A DNA stretch of 64,000 bases. Origin: Mesorhizobium sp. PAMC28654 (GTDB taxonomy: Bacteria > Pseudomonadota > Alphaproteobacteria > Rhizobiales > Rhizobiaceae). This document shows, in pieces, positions 22,298-32,089 of this stretch. Position 1 is the first letter of the stretch; the number at the start of each line of letters is the position of its first letter. The stretch covers positions 2,108,001 through 2,172,000 of the forward strand of contig NZ_CP085135.1 of the NCBI RefSeq assembly GCF_020616515.1, written 5' to 3'. The notes under the pieces are model-generated. The model did not search any database, was not told the origin of the DNA, and worked only from the letters and a program-made list of their open reading frames with translations. The position numbers and the translations under genes are program-made.

Positions 22298-22999
22298 CTA
22301 GTTCGTCGTGGCGACTTTCTTTCTGTGGGTCGTCTTCTTCGACTTGTCCGTCGCTTTGGGCGTGGTCTCGTCATAGCCGGCATAGGCTTGATAATCCGCT
22401 GCCGACGGCTCGGGCACCACAACATTTGAATCAGTGAAGACGAACTGAGTGGCAACCGAGGGGTCGGTCACCTGGACCTGATACTGATGAAGTTGCGAGT
22501 ACAGGACATCCGTGCCGTGCATCACGGCGACCCGGATCGGCATGGTGATGGTGCCCGGAGCGAACTTCGGGCCGGGAACGATCCTGCCGGCGACCGCGAT
22601 CTTCATCGACAGTTGCCCATTGGCACGGCTGCAATCGCGGGTCAGATCGGAAATCGACGCCTGATAGATGACATTCGCCGAATTGTCCTGCGGAGCAGCT
22701 GCCGCATCCGGCGCCGGTGGGGCATCCTGGGCAGCGGCTCCCTTTTTCTTCCTGGGCGCTGGCGCCGCCTTGGCATAGGTGTTGAAGAAAGCGGTCCCGT
22801 CGCGCACTGTCACTTTCGGGCAGTAGGCCAGCAACTGGCTGGCGACAATCTTGGGGTCCGGCGGTGGCGGTGGTGTCGTATCCTTTTTTCCGAAGCCGAG
22901 AATGCCATTGTCGCTTGATTGGCAGCCGGCGGCGGCAAGCATAAAGCCAGTAAGCGCAAGACCCGCGACAAAGCGACGGTTGAACGAATGAAACCCCAT
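22298..22999 (-). CDS. Hypothetical outer-membrane-type lipoprotein
   Basis: A 233-residue protein with a signal peptide and lipobox ending LAAAGC (Cys near residue 27), so it should be lipidated. A proline-rich stretch follows, and an Ala/Pro/Lys-rich linker lies around residue 90. The conserved-looking core has SANVIYQASISDLTRDCSRA, GRIVPGPKFAPGTITMPIRV and TQFVFTDSNVVVPEPSAADY. The C-terminus is Lys/Thr-rich. I do not recognise a named function. Similar lipoproteins occur upstream of thrC-like genes in rhizobia, from memory. ATG 22999 has AGGGAAG at good spacing. The frame continues upstream but without a signal. Confidence 0.75.
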   Translation of the reverse strand: MGFHSFNRRFVAGLALTGFMLAAAGCQSSDNGILGFGKKDTTPPPPPDPKIVASQLLAYCPKVTVRDGTAFFNTYAKAAPAPRKKKGAAAQDAPPAPDAAAAPQDNSANVIYQASISDLTRDCSRANGQLSMKIAVAGRIVPGPKFAPGTITMPIRVAVMHGTDVLYSQLHQYQVQVTDPSVATQFVFTDSNVVVPEPSAADYQAYAGYDETTPKATDKSKKTTHRKKVATTN

Positions 23000-23126
23000 A
23001 AACTGCACTTCCCTCTCGCAAAGCTGGTGACGTATATCAACCGCGCGGCAAAAATGCGACTGAGCCAACGCAGAAATTCACCACTTCGCCGCGGATGAAA
23101 AGCCCGGCAGCAATGGATCTGTGACG

Positions 23127-24524
23127 ATGCAATATGTGAGTACTCGCGGGGAAGCACCCGTGCTTGGATTTTCCGATGCGGTGCTGGCGGGCCTGGCGCG
23201 CGACGGTGGCCTTTATGTGCCGCGCGAGTGGCCGCGGTTTTCCGTTTCCGAAATCCGGGCCATGCGCGGCCTTGCCTATCCCGACCTCGCCATCCGCTTA
23301 CTCTCGCCATTTCTGGGCGGCGAGATAGCGCAGCCGGTTTTCGAGCGCCTGGTGCGCGAAGCCTACGCGACCTTCCGCCACGAAGCAGTCTGTCCGTTGG
23401 TGCAAACCGGAACGAACACCTTCGTTCTGGAACTCTTCCACGGTCCGACGCTGGCCTTCAAGGACGTTGCGATGCAGCTTCTCGCGCGCCTGATGGACCA
23501 TGTGCTGGCGGAACGCGGCCAGCGCGCCACCATTGTCGGCGCCACGTCGGGCGACACCGGTGGTGCTGCAATCGACGCGTTTGCCGGGCGCGACCGCACT
23601 GACATCTTCATTCTTTTCCCGCATGGCCGCGTCTCGCCGGTGCAACAGCGGCAGATGACGACATCGACGGCCGAAAACGTCCACGCACTGGCTGTCGAGG
23701 GCAATTTCGACGATTGCCAGGGTCTCGTGAAGGACATGTTCAACGATCACGGCTTTCGCGATGGGGTGTCACTGTCGGGGGTCAATTCGATCAACTGGGC
23801 CCGCATCATGGCCCAGATCGTCTATTATTTCTCATCGGCGCTGTCGCTCGGCGCGCCCGACCGGCCAGTATCGTTCACGGTTCCCACCGGCAATTTCGGT
23901 GATATCTTCGCCGGCTACGCAGCCAAGAAGATGGGCCTGCCGATCGAGCGCCTGATCATCGCGACCAACGACAACGACATTCTGGCGCGCACGCTCTCGA
24001 CCGGCGAATACCGCACGAAAGGCGTCTTTCCGACCACATCACCATCGATGGACATCCAGGTCTCGTCGAATTTCGAGCGATTGCTGTTCGAAGCCTCCGG
24101 TCGTGAAGCCTCGACCGTGCGCCGTTACATGAACGGCCTCAAGCAGTCCGGCGCTTTTACCATCGAAACGGCGGAAATCGACAGGATCCGCGCCGAGTTC
24201 GACGCCGCCCGCGCGACCACAGACGAAGTGGCGGCGACAATCCGCTCGACGCTGGCCCGCAGCAACTACCTGCTCGACCCGCACACGGCCGCGGCGGTGC
24301 ATGTGGCGGCGGGCAAGGCCGACGGCGCCGTGCCAATGGTGGTGCTGGGCACCGCCCATCCGGCGAAGTTCCCGGCGGCGGTCGAGGCCGCTAGCGGCGT
24401 CTCGCCCGCACTGCCCGCATGGCTAGGTGGATTGATGACGGCCGAGGAAAAATACACGGTACTTCCATCTGACCTGAAAATGGTGGAAGATTATATCAGC
24501 CGCCGCACGCGAGCGGCGCGTTAG
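23127..24524 (+). CDS. thrC: Threonine synthase
   Basis: Converts O-phosphohomoserine to threonine with PLP. The 465-residue product has the N-terminal motif QYVSTRGEAPVLGFSDA, the PLP Lys in FHGPTLAFKDVAMQLL (near residue 112), a Gly-rich phosphate-binding loop VGATSGDTGGAAIDAF, and the late GTAHPAKFPAAVE. This is the long type 2 threonine synthase. GTG 23121 is an alternative start six bases upstream. It is followed 14 bases later by the peptidase gene, so an operon is likely. thrB lies 9 kb away. Confidence 0.96.
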   Translation: MQYVSTRGEAPVLGFSDAVLAGLARDGGLYVPREWPRFSVSEIRAMRGLAYPDLAIRLLSPFLGGEIAQPVFERLVREAYATFRHEAVCPLVQTGTNTFVLELFHGPTLAFKDVAMQLLARLMDHVLAERGQRATIVGATSGDTGGAAIDAFAGRDRTDIFILFPHGRVSPVQQRQMTTSTAENVHALAVEGNFDDCQGLVKDMFNDHGFRDGVSLSGVNSINWARIMAQIVYYFSSALSLGAPDRPVSFTVPTGNFGDIFAGYAAKKMGLPIERLIIATNDNDILARTLSTGEYRTKGVFPTTSPSMDIQVSSNFERLLFEASGREASTVRRYMNGLKQSGAFTIETAEIDRIRAEFDAARATTDEVAATIRSTLARSNYLLDPHTAAAVHVAAGKADGAVPMVVLGTAHPAKFPAAVEAASGVSPALPAWLGGLMTAEEKYTVLPSDLKMVEDYISRRTRAAR

Positions 24525-24538
24525 GGAGTAATTGCCAT

Positions 24539-25831
24539 ATGGGTGTTGAGGTAAGCCGTCTGTCGAACGGCCTGACAGTCGCCACCGAAACCCTTCCAAG
24601 CATCGAATCCGTTGCACTTGGTGCCTGGGTCAAGTCAGGCGCCCGCAATGAACGTGATGACGAGCATGGAATGGCCCACCTGCTTGAACACATGGCGTTC
24701 AAGGGAACCAAACGGCGAACCGCCTTCGAGATCGCCTCGGAGATCGAGGATGTTGGCGGCGAGATCAATGCGGCCACCAGCGTCGAGACCACATCCTACT
24801 ATGCCAGGGTGCTCAGCGATGATGTGCCACTGGCGGTGGATATACTCGCCGACATCCTGCAGGAATCCGAGTTCGATCCGCAGGAGCTCGAACGCGAGCA
24901 GCATGTGATTCTCCAGGAAATCGGTGCCGCGCATGACACGCCCGACGACATCGTCTTCGATCGCTTCACCGAAACGGCGTTCCGTCACCAGACCATCGGC
25001 CGCTCGATTCTCGGCACGCCGGAAACCGTCAAGTCCTTCACCTCGAAGCAGCTGCACGATTTCATCGAGCGCCAATATGGCGCCGAGCGCATGGTGATCG
25101 TCGCCGCCGGCGACATCAAGCACGACAATTTCGTACGCGAGGTCGAGAAGCAACTCGGCGGCTTCCGCACCAAGGCCGACAGCACGATCCCGCAATACGC
25201 GCAGTATGTCGGTGGCGATTTCCGCGAGGACCGCGACCTGATGGATGCTCAGATCGTGCTCGGTTTCGAGGGCCGCGCCTACCATGTGCGCGATTTCTAT
25301 GCCTCGCAGGTCCTGTCCATGATCCTTGGCGGCGGCATGTCGTCCCGTCTTTTCCAGGAAGTCCGCGAAAAACGCGGGCTGTGTTACTCCGTCTATGCTT
25401 TCCACTGGGGCTTTTCCGACACCGGCATCTTTGGCGTCCATGCCGCGACCGGGCAGAGCGACATCGCCGAGCTCGTGCCGGTGATCATCGACGAATTGCA
25501 GAAGGCCGGCGAAAGCATTCTCCAGCAGGAACTCGACCGGGCCCGCGCGCAATATCGCGCCGGGCTGATAATGTCCGCTGAAAGCCCGGCGAGCCGCGCG
25601 TCGCAGATCGCCCGCCAGATGCTCCTGTTCGGCCGACCGATCGCCAAGGAAGAGCTGATGGAGCGGCTTTCGGCACTCACAATCGAGCGGCTGACAGACC
25701 TGTCGGCGCGGCTGTTCTCAACCAAGCCGACACTCACCGCCGTCGGTCCTGTGGGCACGCTCGCGCCCTATGAAGCCATCCTCGATTCGCTTCCGGGCAC
25801 GCACGCGACGGCCCGCAAGCTCGCAGTCTAG
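24539..25831 (+). CDS. M16-family zinc peptidase (mitochondrial processing peptidase-like)
   Basis: A 430-residue M16B protein. The inverted zinc motif HxxEH is in AHLLEHMAFKGTKRR near residue 47, and the distal Glu lies in ELEREQHVILQEIGAAHD. The second half has the RGLCYSVYAF and Gly-rich LGGGMSSRLFQEVREKRG that form the substrate clamp. This is the bacterial relative of the mitochondrial processing peptidase beta subunit. Its target is unknown. ATG 24539 has GGGAG upstream. It sits between thrC and a GNAT gene in one apparent transcription unit. Confidence 0.93.
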   Translation: MGVEVSRLSNGLTVATETLPSIESVALGAWVKSGARNERDDEHGMAHLLEHMAFKGTKRRTAFEIASEIEDVGGEINAATSVETTSYYARVLSDDVPLAVDILADILQESEFDPQELEREQHVILQEIGAAHDTPDDIVFDRFTETAFRHQTIGRSILGTPETVKSFTSKQLHDFIERQYGAERMVIVAAGDIKHDNFVREVEKQLGGFRTKADSTIPQYAQYVGGDFREDRDLMDAQIVLGFEGRAYHVRDFYASQVLSMILGGGMSSRLFQEVREKRGLCYSVYAFHWGFSDTGIFGVHAATGQSDIAELVPVIIDELQKAGESILQQELDRARAQYRAGLIMSAESPASRASQIARQMLLFGRPIAKEELMERLSALTIERLTDLSARLFSTKPTLTAVGPVGTLAPYEAILDSLPGTHATARKLAV

Positions 25832-25842
25832 ATCATAAAAGC

Positions 25843-26439
25843 GTGTTCGCGCTCCCTTTCTTTCGCCGTGACCTGCCGGCACTGAAAGGCGACCGCGTCA
25901 CGCTGCGCGTCCCGTTCACCAACGACTACAAGGAATGGTCGGCGCTGCGCGGCGAAAGCCGCGCCTTCCTTGAGCCGTGGGAGCCACGATGGACCCCGGA
26001 CGAGCTCGACCGCGCGGCCTGGCGGCATCGCATCAGCCGCTACCGCGAAGACTATGCCCAGGGAACAGCGATAGCCTTCTTCATTTTCGAGCGGGGCAGC
26101 GGCAAGCTCGCGGGTGGCATCACGCTCGGCAACATACGCCACGGCGTCTCGCAAAGCGGCCATGTCGGCTACTGGATCGGCGAACGCTTTGGCGGCCGCG
26201 GCCTGATGACCGACGCGGTCAAGGTCGTCTCGCGATTCGCCTTCGATACGCTGAGGTTGCACCGGATCGAAGCTGCCTGTATTCCCGACAACGCCCGGTC
26301 GATCCGCGTGCTTGAAAAAGCCGGATTCCGGCGCGAAGGACTTCTGCGATCCTATCTCAGGATCAACGGCATCTGGCAGGATCACTACCTCTACGCCCGG
26401 ATCGCCGATGATCCGCCGGGCGCTGGAACGAAGGGCTGA
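25843..26439 (+). CDS. GNAT-family N-acetyltransferase (RimJ-like)
   Basis: A 198-residue acetyltransferase with the acetyl-CoA loop HVGYWIGERFGGRGLMTDAV (Q/R-x-x-G-x-G/A type) and the C-terminal IPDNARSIRVLEKAGFRREG that marks the RimJ/RimL group. These modify protein N-termini or small molecules. The start is GTG at 25843. It lies 11 bases after the peptidase stop and 3 bases before the next gene, so it is cotranscribed. Confidence 0.88.
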   Translation: MFALPFFRRDLPALKGDRVTLRVPFTNDYKEWSALRGESRAFLEPWEPRWTPDELDRAAWRHRISRYREDYAQGTAIAFFIFERGSGKLAGGITLGNIRHGVSQSGHVGYWIGERFGGRGLMTDAVKVVSRFAFDTLRLHRIEAACIPDNARSIRVLEKAGFRREGLLRSYLRINGIWQDHYLYARIADDPPGAGTKG

Positions 26440-26442
26440 TTT

Positions 26443-29331
26443 TTGACGAATTTCCTGCGAAACGGGCCGCTCTTCGCCCTTATCCTGGCGGCAATCGTCA
26501 CGCTCTGCGCGGCGTCCTCGGCCTTCGCCGTCGAACCGATCAAGATTGCCCGCGACGACGTGGCGCTCGACCTTTCGGGCGCTGTCGAGATCTATCGAAA
26601 CCAGGGCGACAATTTCCAGGTGTCGACCGCGCCTGGACCCGATGGCATCGTGCGGCGCATCGAGGTCGAGGCAAAAGACGCGCGCTCGACCGGCGACTGG
26701 GCGGTGTTCGCGCTGGCCAACACCACCGACCAGCAGCTCGACAGGTTGATCGTCGCCCCGCATTTCCGCCTGGTGAATTCCGGCATCTTCTGGCCCGACC
26801 TCGGTTCGACGCGCCTGGCGGCGATCACGCCCAGCGAGGGCTTCGCGCTCGACCGTCAGACCAGCCCGGACGCCGACGTTTTCCGCGTCACGCTGAACCC
26901 CGGCACGGTCATCACCTTCATCGCGGAACTCGCGTCGCCGAAACTGCCGCAGGTCTATCTGTGGGATCCTGAATCCTACAAGGACTCGGTCAATTCCTAC
27001 ACGCTGTTTCGCGGCATCGTCATCGGTATCGCCGGCCTGCTGGCGCTGTTCCTGACCATTCTTTTCGTCGTCAAGGGAACGTCGATGTTCCCGGCGACCG
27101 CCGCACTTTCCTGGGCGGTTCTGGCCTACATCTGCGTCGATTTCGGGTTCCTCAACAAGATCATCGAAATATCGCCCGGCAACGAGCAGATGTGGCGAGC
27201 GGGGACCGAGGTGGCGCTTGCGGCAACCTTCGTCGTCTTCCTCTTCACCTACCTCAACCTCAACCGATGGCATGGCCATTTCAGCTACGGCGCGCTGGTC
27301 TGGATACTCGGGCTTGTGCTGATTGCCGGTGTCGCCATTGTCGATCCGGCGGTCGCGGCTGGCATCGCCAGATTGTCCTTTGCCGCCACGGCGCTGACCG
27401 GGCTCGGGCTCATCATCTTTCTCGGTGTACGCGGCTATGACCGCGCCATCATGCTGGTGCCCAGTTGGGTCATGGTGCTGTTGTGGCTGTGCGGATCGTG
27501 GATGGCGATCACCGGCATGCTCGACAATGACATCGCCCAGCCGGCGCTGGGAGGTGGGTTGATCCTGATCATCCTGCTGATCGGCTTCACGGTCATGCAG
27601 CATGCCTTTGCCGGGGGCGCACTGCACCAGGGCCTGTTTTCCGATCTCGAACGGCAGGCGCTGGCCGTCGCCGGGTCGGGCGACACGGTGTGGGACTGGG
27701 ACGTGCTGCGCGACCGCGTGGTCACCAAACCGGATGTCAGCATCCAGCTTGGCCTGGCGCCCAACAGCCTTGGCGGCGCCGCCCGCAACTGGCTGCCGGT
27801 GCTGCATGCCGATGACCGCGACACCTTCCGCACAACGCTCGACGTGGTGCTGGAACATCGGCGCGGCCGGGTGTCGCAGAACTTCCGCCTGCGCGGCGCC
27901 GACGGGCACTATCACTGGTTTTCGCTACGCGCACGACCGGTGATCGGATCGGATGGCGAGGTCATTCGCTGCGTCGGCACGATGATCGACGTCACCGAGC
28001 AGAAAAAGTCCGAGGAGCGGCTGCTGCACGACGCCGTGCATGACAACCTGACCGGCCTGCCCAATCGCGAATTGTACATGAACCGGCTGGAAGCCATCAT
28101 CTCGATCGCGCGGACAGAAGAAAAGGTGCGCCCCACCGTCTTCGTCATAGACATCGACCGCTTCAAGCAGGTCAATGACGGCCTGGGCATCTCGGCCGGC
28201 GACACCATCCTGCTTACCATCGCGCGCCGCCTGCACCGACTGCTCAAGCCGAAGGATTCGCTGTCGCGCTTTGCCGGCGACCAGTTCGCGCTGATGCTGC
28301 TTTCCGAACAGGACCCGGCCCGCATCGCGGGCATCGCGGACGCGATCAAGCATGCGATCAACAACCCCATCACCTTCGCCAAGCGCGAGATCGTGCTCAC
28401 CGCGTCGATCGGTTTGATCACCTGGACCTCCGCGCAGACCTCCGCCGAGGACATGGTCAAGGACGCCGAGCTTGCCATGCATCAGGCCAAGCGTTTTGGC
28501 GGCGACAGGATCGAGCCGTTCCGGCCCGCCTTCCGCACCGTGGGAACCGACCGTCTGCAGTTCGAATCCGATCTGCGCCGCGCCATCGAGCGGCGCGAAT
28601 TCACGCTCGCCTACCAGCCGATCGTGCGGCTGGAGGATGGCAGTGTCGCCGGTTTCGAGGCGCTGCTGCGCTGGGACCACCCGCGCCGTGGCATGATCCC
28701 GCCGGCCGATTTCATCCCCGTCGCGGAAAGCTGCGGCCTGATCGTGCAGCTCGGCCTTTTCGCCATGCAGCAGGCCGCCGAGGATCTGGCAGGCTGGCAG
28801 AAGCAAATCGGCGACGCGCCGCTGTCGGTTTCGGTCAACCTGTCCAGCCGCCAGCTGATCCGACGCGATCTGGTCAGCGACGTCCGTTCGGTGATCGCAC
28901 GGGCCAATCTGAAGCCGCGTTGCTTCCGGCTCGAGCTGACCGAATCACTGGTGATGGACAATCCCGAGCAGACCGCCCATGTGCTGACCAAGCTGAAACA
29001 GTTGGGCATCGGCCTGTCGCTGGACGATTTCGGCACCGGCTATTCGTCGCTTGCCTATCTGACGCGGTTCCCGTTCGACACGATCAAGATCGACAAGAGC
29101 TTTGTCGACGACAGCACGCCGAAGCGCGCGGTGCTGCTCAAATCCATGGTCAACATGGCGCATGAGCTTGGCCTTTCGGTCGTGGCCGAAGGCATTTCGG
29201 ACGAAAGCGATGCCCTGGAATTGCGGCAGATGGGCTGCGAATATGTGCAGAGCTTCATGTTCGGCGCACCGATGCCCGGCGATCAGGTGCTGAAGACGCT
29301 GAAGGAGCAATATCCGCTTACTCAGGCGTGA
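26443..29331 (+). CDS. Membrane GGDEF/EAL protein with 7TM sensor and PAS domain
   Basis: A 962-residue cyclic-di-GMP signalling protein. A signal peptide is followed by an extracytoplasmic domain of about 160 residues (7TMR-DISM type), seven membrane helices (residues about 188-390), a PAS domain (about 400-525, ending IDVTEQKKSEERL), a GGDEF domain (about 530-690) and an EAL domain (about 700-955). The cyclase motif is degenerate (RFAGDQFAL in place of GGDEF), so synthesis is unlikely. The EAL motif is intact (FEALLRWDHP), and ELTESLVMDN and DDFGTGYSS are kept, so phosphodiesterase activity is plausible. The start codon is TTG. Confidence 0.93.
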   Translation: MTNFLRNGPLFALILAAIVTLCAASSAFAVEPIKIARDDVALDLSGAVEIYRNQGDNFQVSTAPGPDGIVRRIEVEAKDARSTGDWAVFALANTTDQQLDRLIVAPHFRLVNSGIFWPDLGSTRLAAITPSEGFALDRQTSPDADVFRVTLNPGTVITFIAELASPKLPQVYLWDPESYKDSVNSYTLFRGIVIGIAGLLALFLTILFVVKGTSMFPATAALSWAVLAYICVDFGFLNKIIEISPGNEQMWRAGTEVALAATFVVFLFTYLNLNRWHGHFSYGALVWILGLVLIAGVAIVDPAVAAGIARLSFAATALTGLGLIIFLGVRGYDRAIMLVPSWVMVLLWLCGSWMAITGMLDNDIAQPALGGGLILIILLIGFTVMQHAFAGGALHQGLFSDLERQALAVAGSGDTVWDWDVLRDRVVTKPDVSIQLGLAPNSLGGAARNWLPVLHADDRDTFRTTLDVVLEHRRGRVSQNFRLRGADGHYHWFSLRARPVIGSDGEVIRCVGTMIDVTEQKKSEERLLHDAVHDNLTGLPNRELYMNRLEAIISIARTEEKVRPTVFVIDIDRFKQVNDGLGISAGDTILLTIARRLHRLLKPKDSLSRFAGDQFALMLLSEQDPARIAGIADAIKHAINNPITFAKREIVLTASIGLITWTSAQTSAEDMVKDAELAMHQAKRFGGDRIEPFRPAFRTVGTDRLQFESDLRRAIERREFTLAYQPIVRLEDGSVAGFEALLRWDHPRRGMIPPADFIPVAESCGLIVQLGLFAMQQAAEDLAGWQKQIGDAPLSVSVNLSSRQLIRRDLVSDVRSVIARANLKPRCFRLELTESLVMDNPEQTAHVLTKLKQLGIGLSLDDFGTGYSSLAYLTRFPFDTIKIDKSFVDDSTPKRAVLLKSMVNMAHELGLSVVAEGISDESDALELRQMGCEYVQSFMFGAPMPGDQVLKTLKEQYPLTQA

Positions 29332-29365
29332 TCCGCATCACGATCTTCCGGGGACCCGATCGAAC

Positions 29366-29974
29366 CTATGCGTGACCGGCCGCCAGGCTGAGATGCGCGA
29401 GATCAATACCGATCGAGGCGAGGATGCGGTCGTATTTGCGTTCGATGTCGGCGTCGAAAAGGAGCTCGGGACTGGCCGGGCAGGTTAGCCAGCCATTCTC
29501 GGCGATCTCGCTTTCCAGCTGGCCGGCGCCCCAGCCTGAATAGCCGAGCGCCATCAACGCACGCCTCGGGCCCCTGCCCGACGATATGGCCCGCAAGATA
29601 TCGACGGTCGCGGTCAGGCAGATGTCGTCGGAAACGGTGAGCGACGATTCCACCCTGTAGTCGCCCGAATGCAGGACGAAACCACGGCTGCGGTCCACCG
29701 GCCCACCATTGCGCACCACGAAATCGCGCGCCTGCGCTGGAAGGCGGATCGCTTCCTGCTCGTTCATGATGCCGAGTTGCACAAGCAGGTCGGGAAACAG
29801 CATCTGCTGCGTCTGGTTGATGATCAGGCCCATGGCGCCTTCATCGCTGTGCGCACAAACGTAGATGACGGAGCGCGTGAACCGATCATCCTTCATGCCA
29901 GGCATGGCAATCAGGAACTGATCGTCGAGAAAGCCGCGCGAGGCAGCCGTCTTCTTGTTGCGCAGCAAGTCCAT
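29366..29974 (-). CDS. YqgE/AlgH family protein
   Basis: A 202-residue protein of the UPF0301 (AlgH/YqgE) family. Hallmarks are [33 protein letters not shown], the [17 protein letters not shown] strand, and [21 protein letters not shown]. The molecular function of the family is not settled; AlgH was linked to alginate regulation in Pseudomonas. ATG 29974 is preferred over the longer frame to 30070 because the family N-terminus begins there. It is convergent with the GGDEF/EAL gene. Confidence 0.9.
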   Translation of the reverse strand: MDLLRNKKTAASRGFLDDQFLIAMPGMKDDRFTRSVIYVCAHSDEGAMGLIINQTQQMLFPDLLVQLGIMNEQEAIRLPAQARDFVVRNGGPVDRSRGFVLHSGDYRVESSLTVSDDICLTATVDILRAISSGRGPRRALMALGYSGWGAGQLESEIAENGWLTCPASPELLFDADIERKYDRILASIGIDLAHLSLAAGHA

Positions 29975-30185
29975 GGCAAGGAAGGTAACGCGTTTCCAAA
30001 GCGCCGGAAAGATGCGTTTCGTCCGATTCGACCAAGGCAGTGGTCCGGAGCGAAGGTGCTCAGCCTGCAATTCTCGCCGGCAGGATGGGTGGCGTTAACG
30101 CCCAGGCTGCGAAGTCACGCAAATATGATACAGGCGAGGCCATGAAACCATTGCGCCGACATGAACGCACGATCAAATCACCGCC

Positions 30186-30995
30186 ATGCAAAAAAGCCTG
30201 AAGATCCTGCTGCTCAGCACCGTCCTTGGGGCAGTGAGCGGCCTGCCCGCGATCGCTTCCTCATCGACCTGGTACATTAGCGAGGGCGGCAAGGTCCGTC
30301 TTGTCACGACCGGCAAACCGGACGAGGCCGGTCGGATCCAGGGTATCCTCGACATTTCGCTCAAGCCCGGATGGAAGACCTACTGGCGCGACCCGGGCGA
30401 TGCCGGAGTGCCACCGCAGATCGACATCTCCGCCAGCACCAACATTGCCGAGGCCCAGCTTTCGTTTCCCGCCCCCCAGCGCCACGATGACGGCTATGGC
30501 AAATGGGCAGGCTACGATTATCCGGTGTCCCTGCCGGTGACGTTCAGGCTGTCGGCGCCAAAGGATGCCGCGGTCATCGATGCCGATATCTTTCTCGGCA
30601 TCTGCGAAACGATCTGCATTCCCGTGCAGACAAGGTTGACCGTCGATCCCGCCGCAGATCCGGACAATGCCGACGACGCTGCCTTGATAAAGGCGGCCGT
30701 CACTGCACTTCCCACTCCGGCGAGGCCCGATTTCGGCATCAATGTGCTGCCGGGTGACCACGAAACACTGATTGTCGAGGCAAGTTTTCCGGGCAGTCCG
30801 GAAGCAGCCGATTTCTTCATCGCCGGTGAGCAGGACTACATGTTCGGCGCTCCGGCCCGTAGCGAGAAAGACGGCAAGCTGATTTTCACGGTACCGATCC
30901 TCGATAGGCCGTCGACGACGCCCGCGGGTGGCGGACTTCACTATACGCTGACAAGCGCTGCCGGTGCGGTAGAAGGGTTACTGCCCTTTCCCTGA
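30186..30995 (+). CDS. Exported DsbD-like N-terminal domain protein
   Basis: A 269-residue periplasmic protein with a signal peptide ending about residue 25 (AIASSS). The body matches the DsbD N-terminal (disulfide corrector, PF11412-like) family: SLKPGWKTYWRDPGDAGVPP, FPAPQRHDDGYGKWAGYDYP, and DIFLGICETICIPVQTRLTV with a CxxxC. It lacks the membrane and thioredoxin domains of full DsbD. A role in envelope thiol redox or metal handling is inferred. The peroxiredoxin gene follows 97 bases downstream. Confidence 0.82.
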   Translation: MQKSLKILLLSTVLGAVSGLPAIASSSTWYISEGGKVRLVTTGKPDEAGRIQGILDISLKPGWKTYWRDPGDAGVPPQIDISASTNIAEAQLSFPAPQRHDDGYGKWAGYDYPVSLPVTFRLSAPKDAAVIDADIFLGICETICIPVQTRLTVDPAADPDNADDAALIKAAVTALPTPARPDFGINVLPGDHETLIVEASFPGSPEAADFFIAGEQDYMFGAPARSEKDGKLIFTVPILDRPSTTPAGGGLHYTLTSAAGAVEGLLPFP

Positions 30996-31092
30996 TCGGG
31001 ACTGGCCTTGGCGAGGCCTCTCGATGGTTGCAGCGTGCGCGTTAGTCCGCTATCGCAAAGATGGGTTTTCCAATCACTCCGATGAGGTTCCG

Positions 31093-31578
31093 ATGACCAT
31101 TTCCGTTGGCGACAAACTGCCTGAGGCGACCTTCAAGACGATGACCGCCGACGGTGCGAAGGCCATCACGACGGCAGAGATCTTTCCGGGAAAGAAGGTC
31201 GTGCTGTTTGCCGTTCCCGGCGCCTTCACGCCCACCTGCAGCAACAACCATCTGCCCGGCTATCTGGAGAACCATGACGCCATCCTGGCGCGCGGCGTCG
31301 ACACCATCGCCGTCGTCGCGGTCAACGACGTTCATGTCATGGGCGCCTGGGCACGCTTCACCGGCGGCGAAGGCAAGATTCTGTTCCTCGCCGACGGTAA
31401 TGGCGACTTCGCCAGGGCGCTCGGCCTCGACATGGACCTGTCGGCCGGCGGCCTCGGTCTGCGTTCGAAGCGGTTTTCGATGATCGTCGACAACGGCAAC
31501 GTCACCACGCTGAACATCGAGGGCAGCCCTGGCCAGGCGGTCGAATCGGGCGCCGCGAAAATCCTCGAACAGCTCTAG
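31093..31578 (+). CDS. Peroxiredoxin (Prx5 type)
   Basis: A 161-residue thiol peroxidase. The peroxidatic Cys is in PGAFTPTCSNNHLPGY (near residue 49), the hallmark of the Prx5/AhpE-like eukaryotic-type group. LGLRSKRFSMIVDNG and a final GAAKILEQL are also typical. It reduces H2O2 and alkyl peroxides using glutathione or thioredoxin. ATG 31093 follows GATGAGGTTCCG. A longer frame from 31024 lacks homology. The DUF2938 gene starts 5 bases downstream. Confidence 0.93.
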   Translation: MTISVGDKLPEATFKTMTADGAKAITTAEIFPGKKVVLFAVPGAFTPTCSNNHLPGYLENHDAILARGVDTIAVVAVNDVHVMGAWARFTGGEGKILFLADGNGDFARALGLDMDLSAGGLGLRSKRFSMIVDNGNVTTLNIEGSPGQAVESGAAKILEQL

Positions 31579-31583
31579 ACATC

Positions 31584-32060
31584 ATGCTTGATGTCCTCTT
31601 GCGCGCCGTGGCGATCGGTATCGGCGCTACGGTGCTCATGGACCTCTGGGCGATCTTGCTCAACAAGGTGTTCGGACAGGCCAAGCCTAATTGGGCACCG
31701 GTAGGCCGCTGGGTCTGGCATCTGCGTGACAAGGTCTTTCACGACGACATCGGCCAGGCTGTGCCTTATCGGCATGAGCTGGCCTTGGGCTGGGCCTTCC
31801 ATTATCTCGTCGGCATCGTCTACGGCATCGTTTTGGTCGCGGTGGCCGGAGCGGGCTGGCTGGCCGCGCCGACATTCCTGCCGGCTTTCATCCTCGGCAT
31901 CGTCACCGTCGGCGCCGGCTGGTTCCTGCTGGCTCCCGGCATGGGCGCTGGCTGGGCTGCCTCAAAGCGTCCGAACCCGATGCAAATCCGGGCTCTCAAC
32001 CTGGTTTCGCACACGGTCTTCGCGCTTGGGCTTTACGGAACCGCCTTGCTGATCCGCTGA
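31584..32060 (+). CDS. DUF2938 family membrane protein
   Basis: A 158-residue protein with four predicted membrane helices: residues 6-26, about 70-92, 93-115 and 135-156. Conserved-looking features are MDLWAILLNKVFGQAKPNW, GRWVWHL, and GAGWAASKRPNP. It matches the DUF2938 pattern. Function unknown. Spacing of 5 bases from the peroxiredoxin gene suggests one transcript. Confidence 0.82.
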   Translation: MLDVLLRAVAIGIGATVLMDLWAILLNKVFGQAKPNWAPVGRWVWHLRDKVFHDDIGQAVPYRHELALGWAFHYLVGIVYGIVLVAVAGAGWLAAPTFLPAFILGIVTVGAGWFLLAPGMGAGWAASKRPNPMQIRALNLVSHTVFALGLYGTALLIR

Positions 32061-32089
32061 GAGCGCCAATAGCTCGGTAGCTTTGGAGC

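Noticed and set aside
25828..27915. Minus-strand frame of 695 codons opposite the GNAT and GGDEF/EAL genes
   Set aside because: Composition is rich in Arg, Asp, Gly and Gln as expected for antisense of these genes, and no domain is present.
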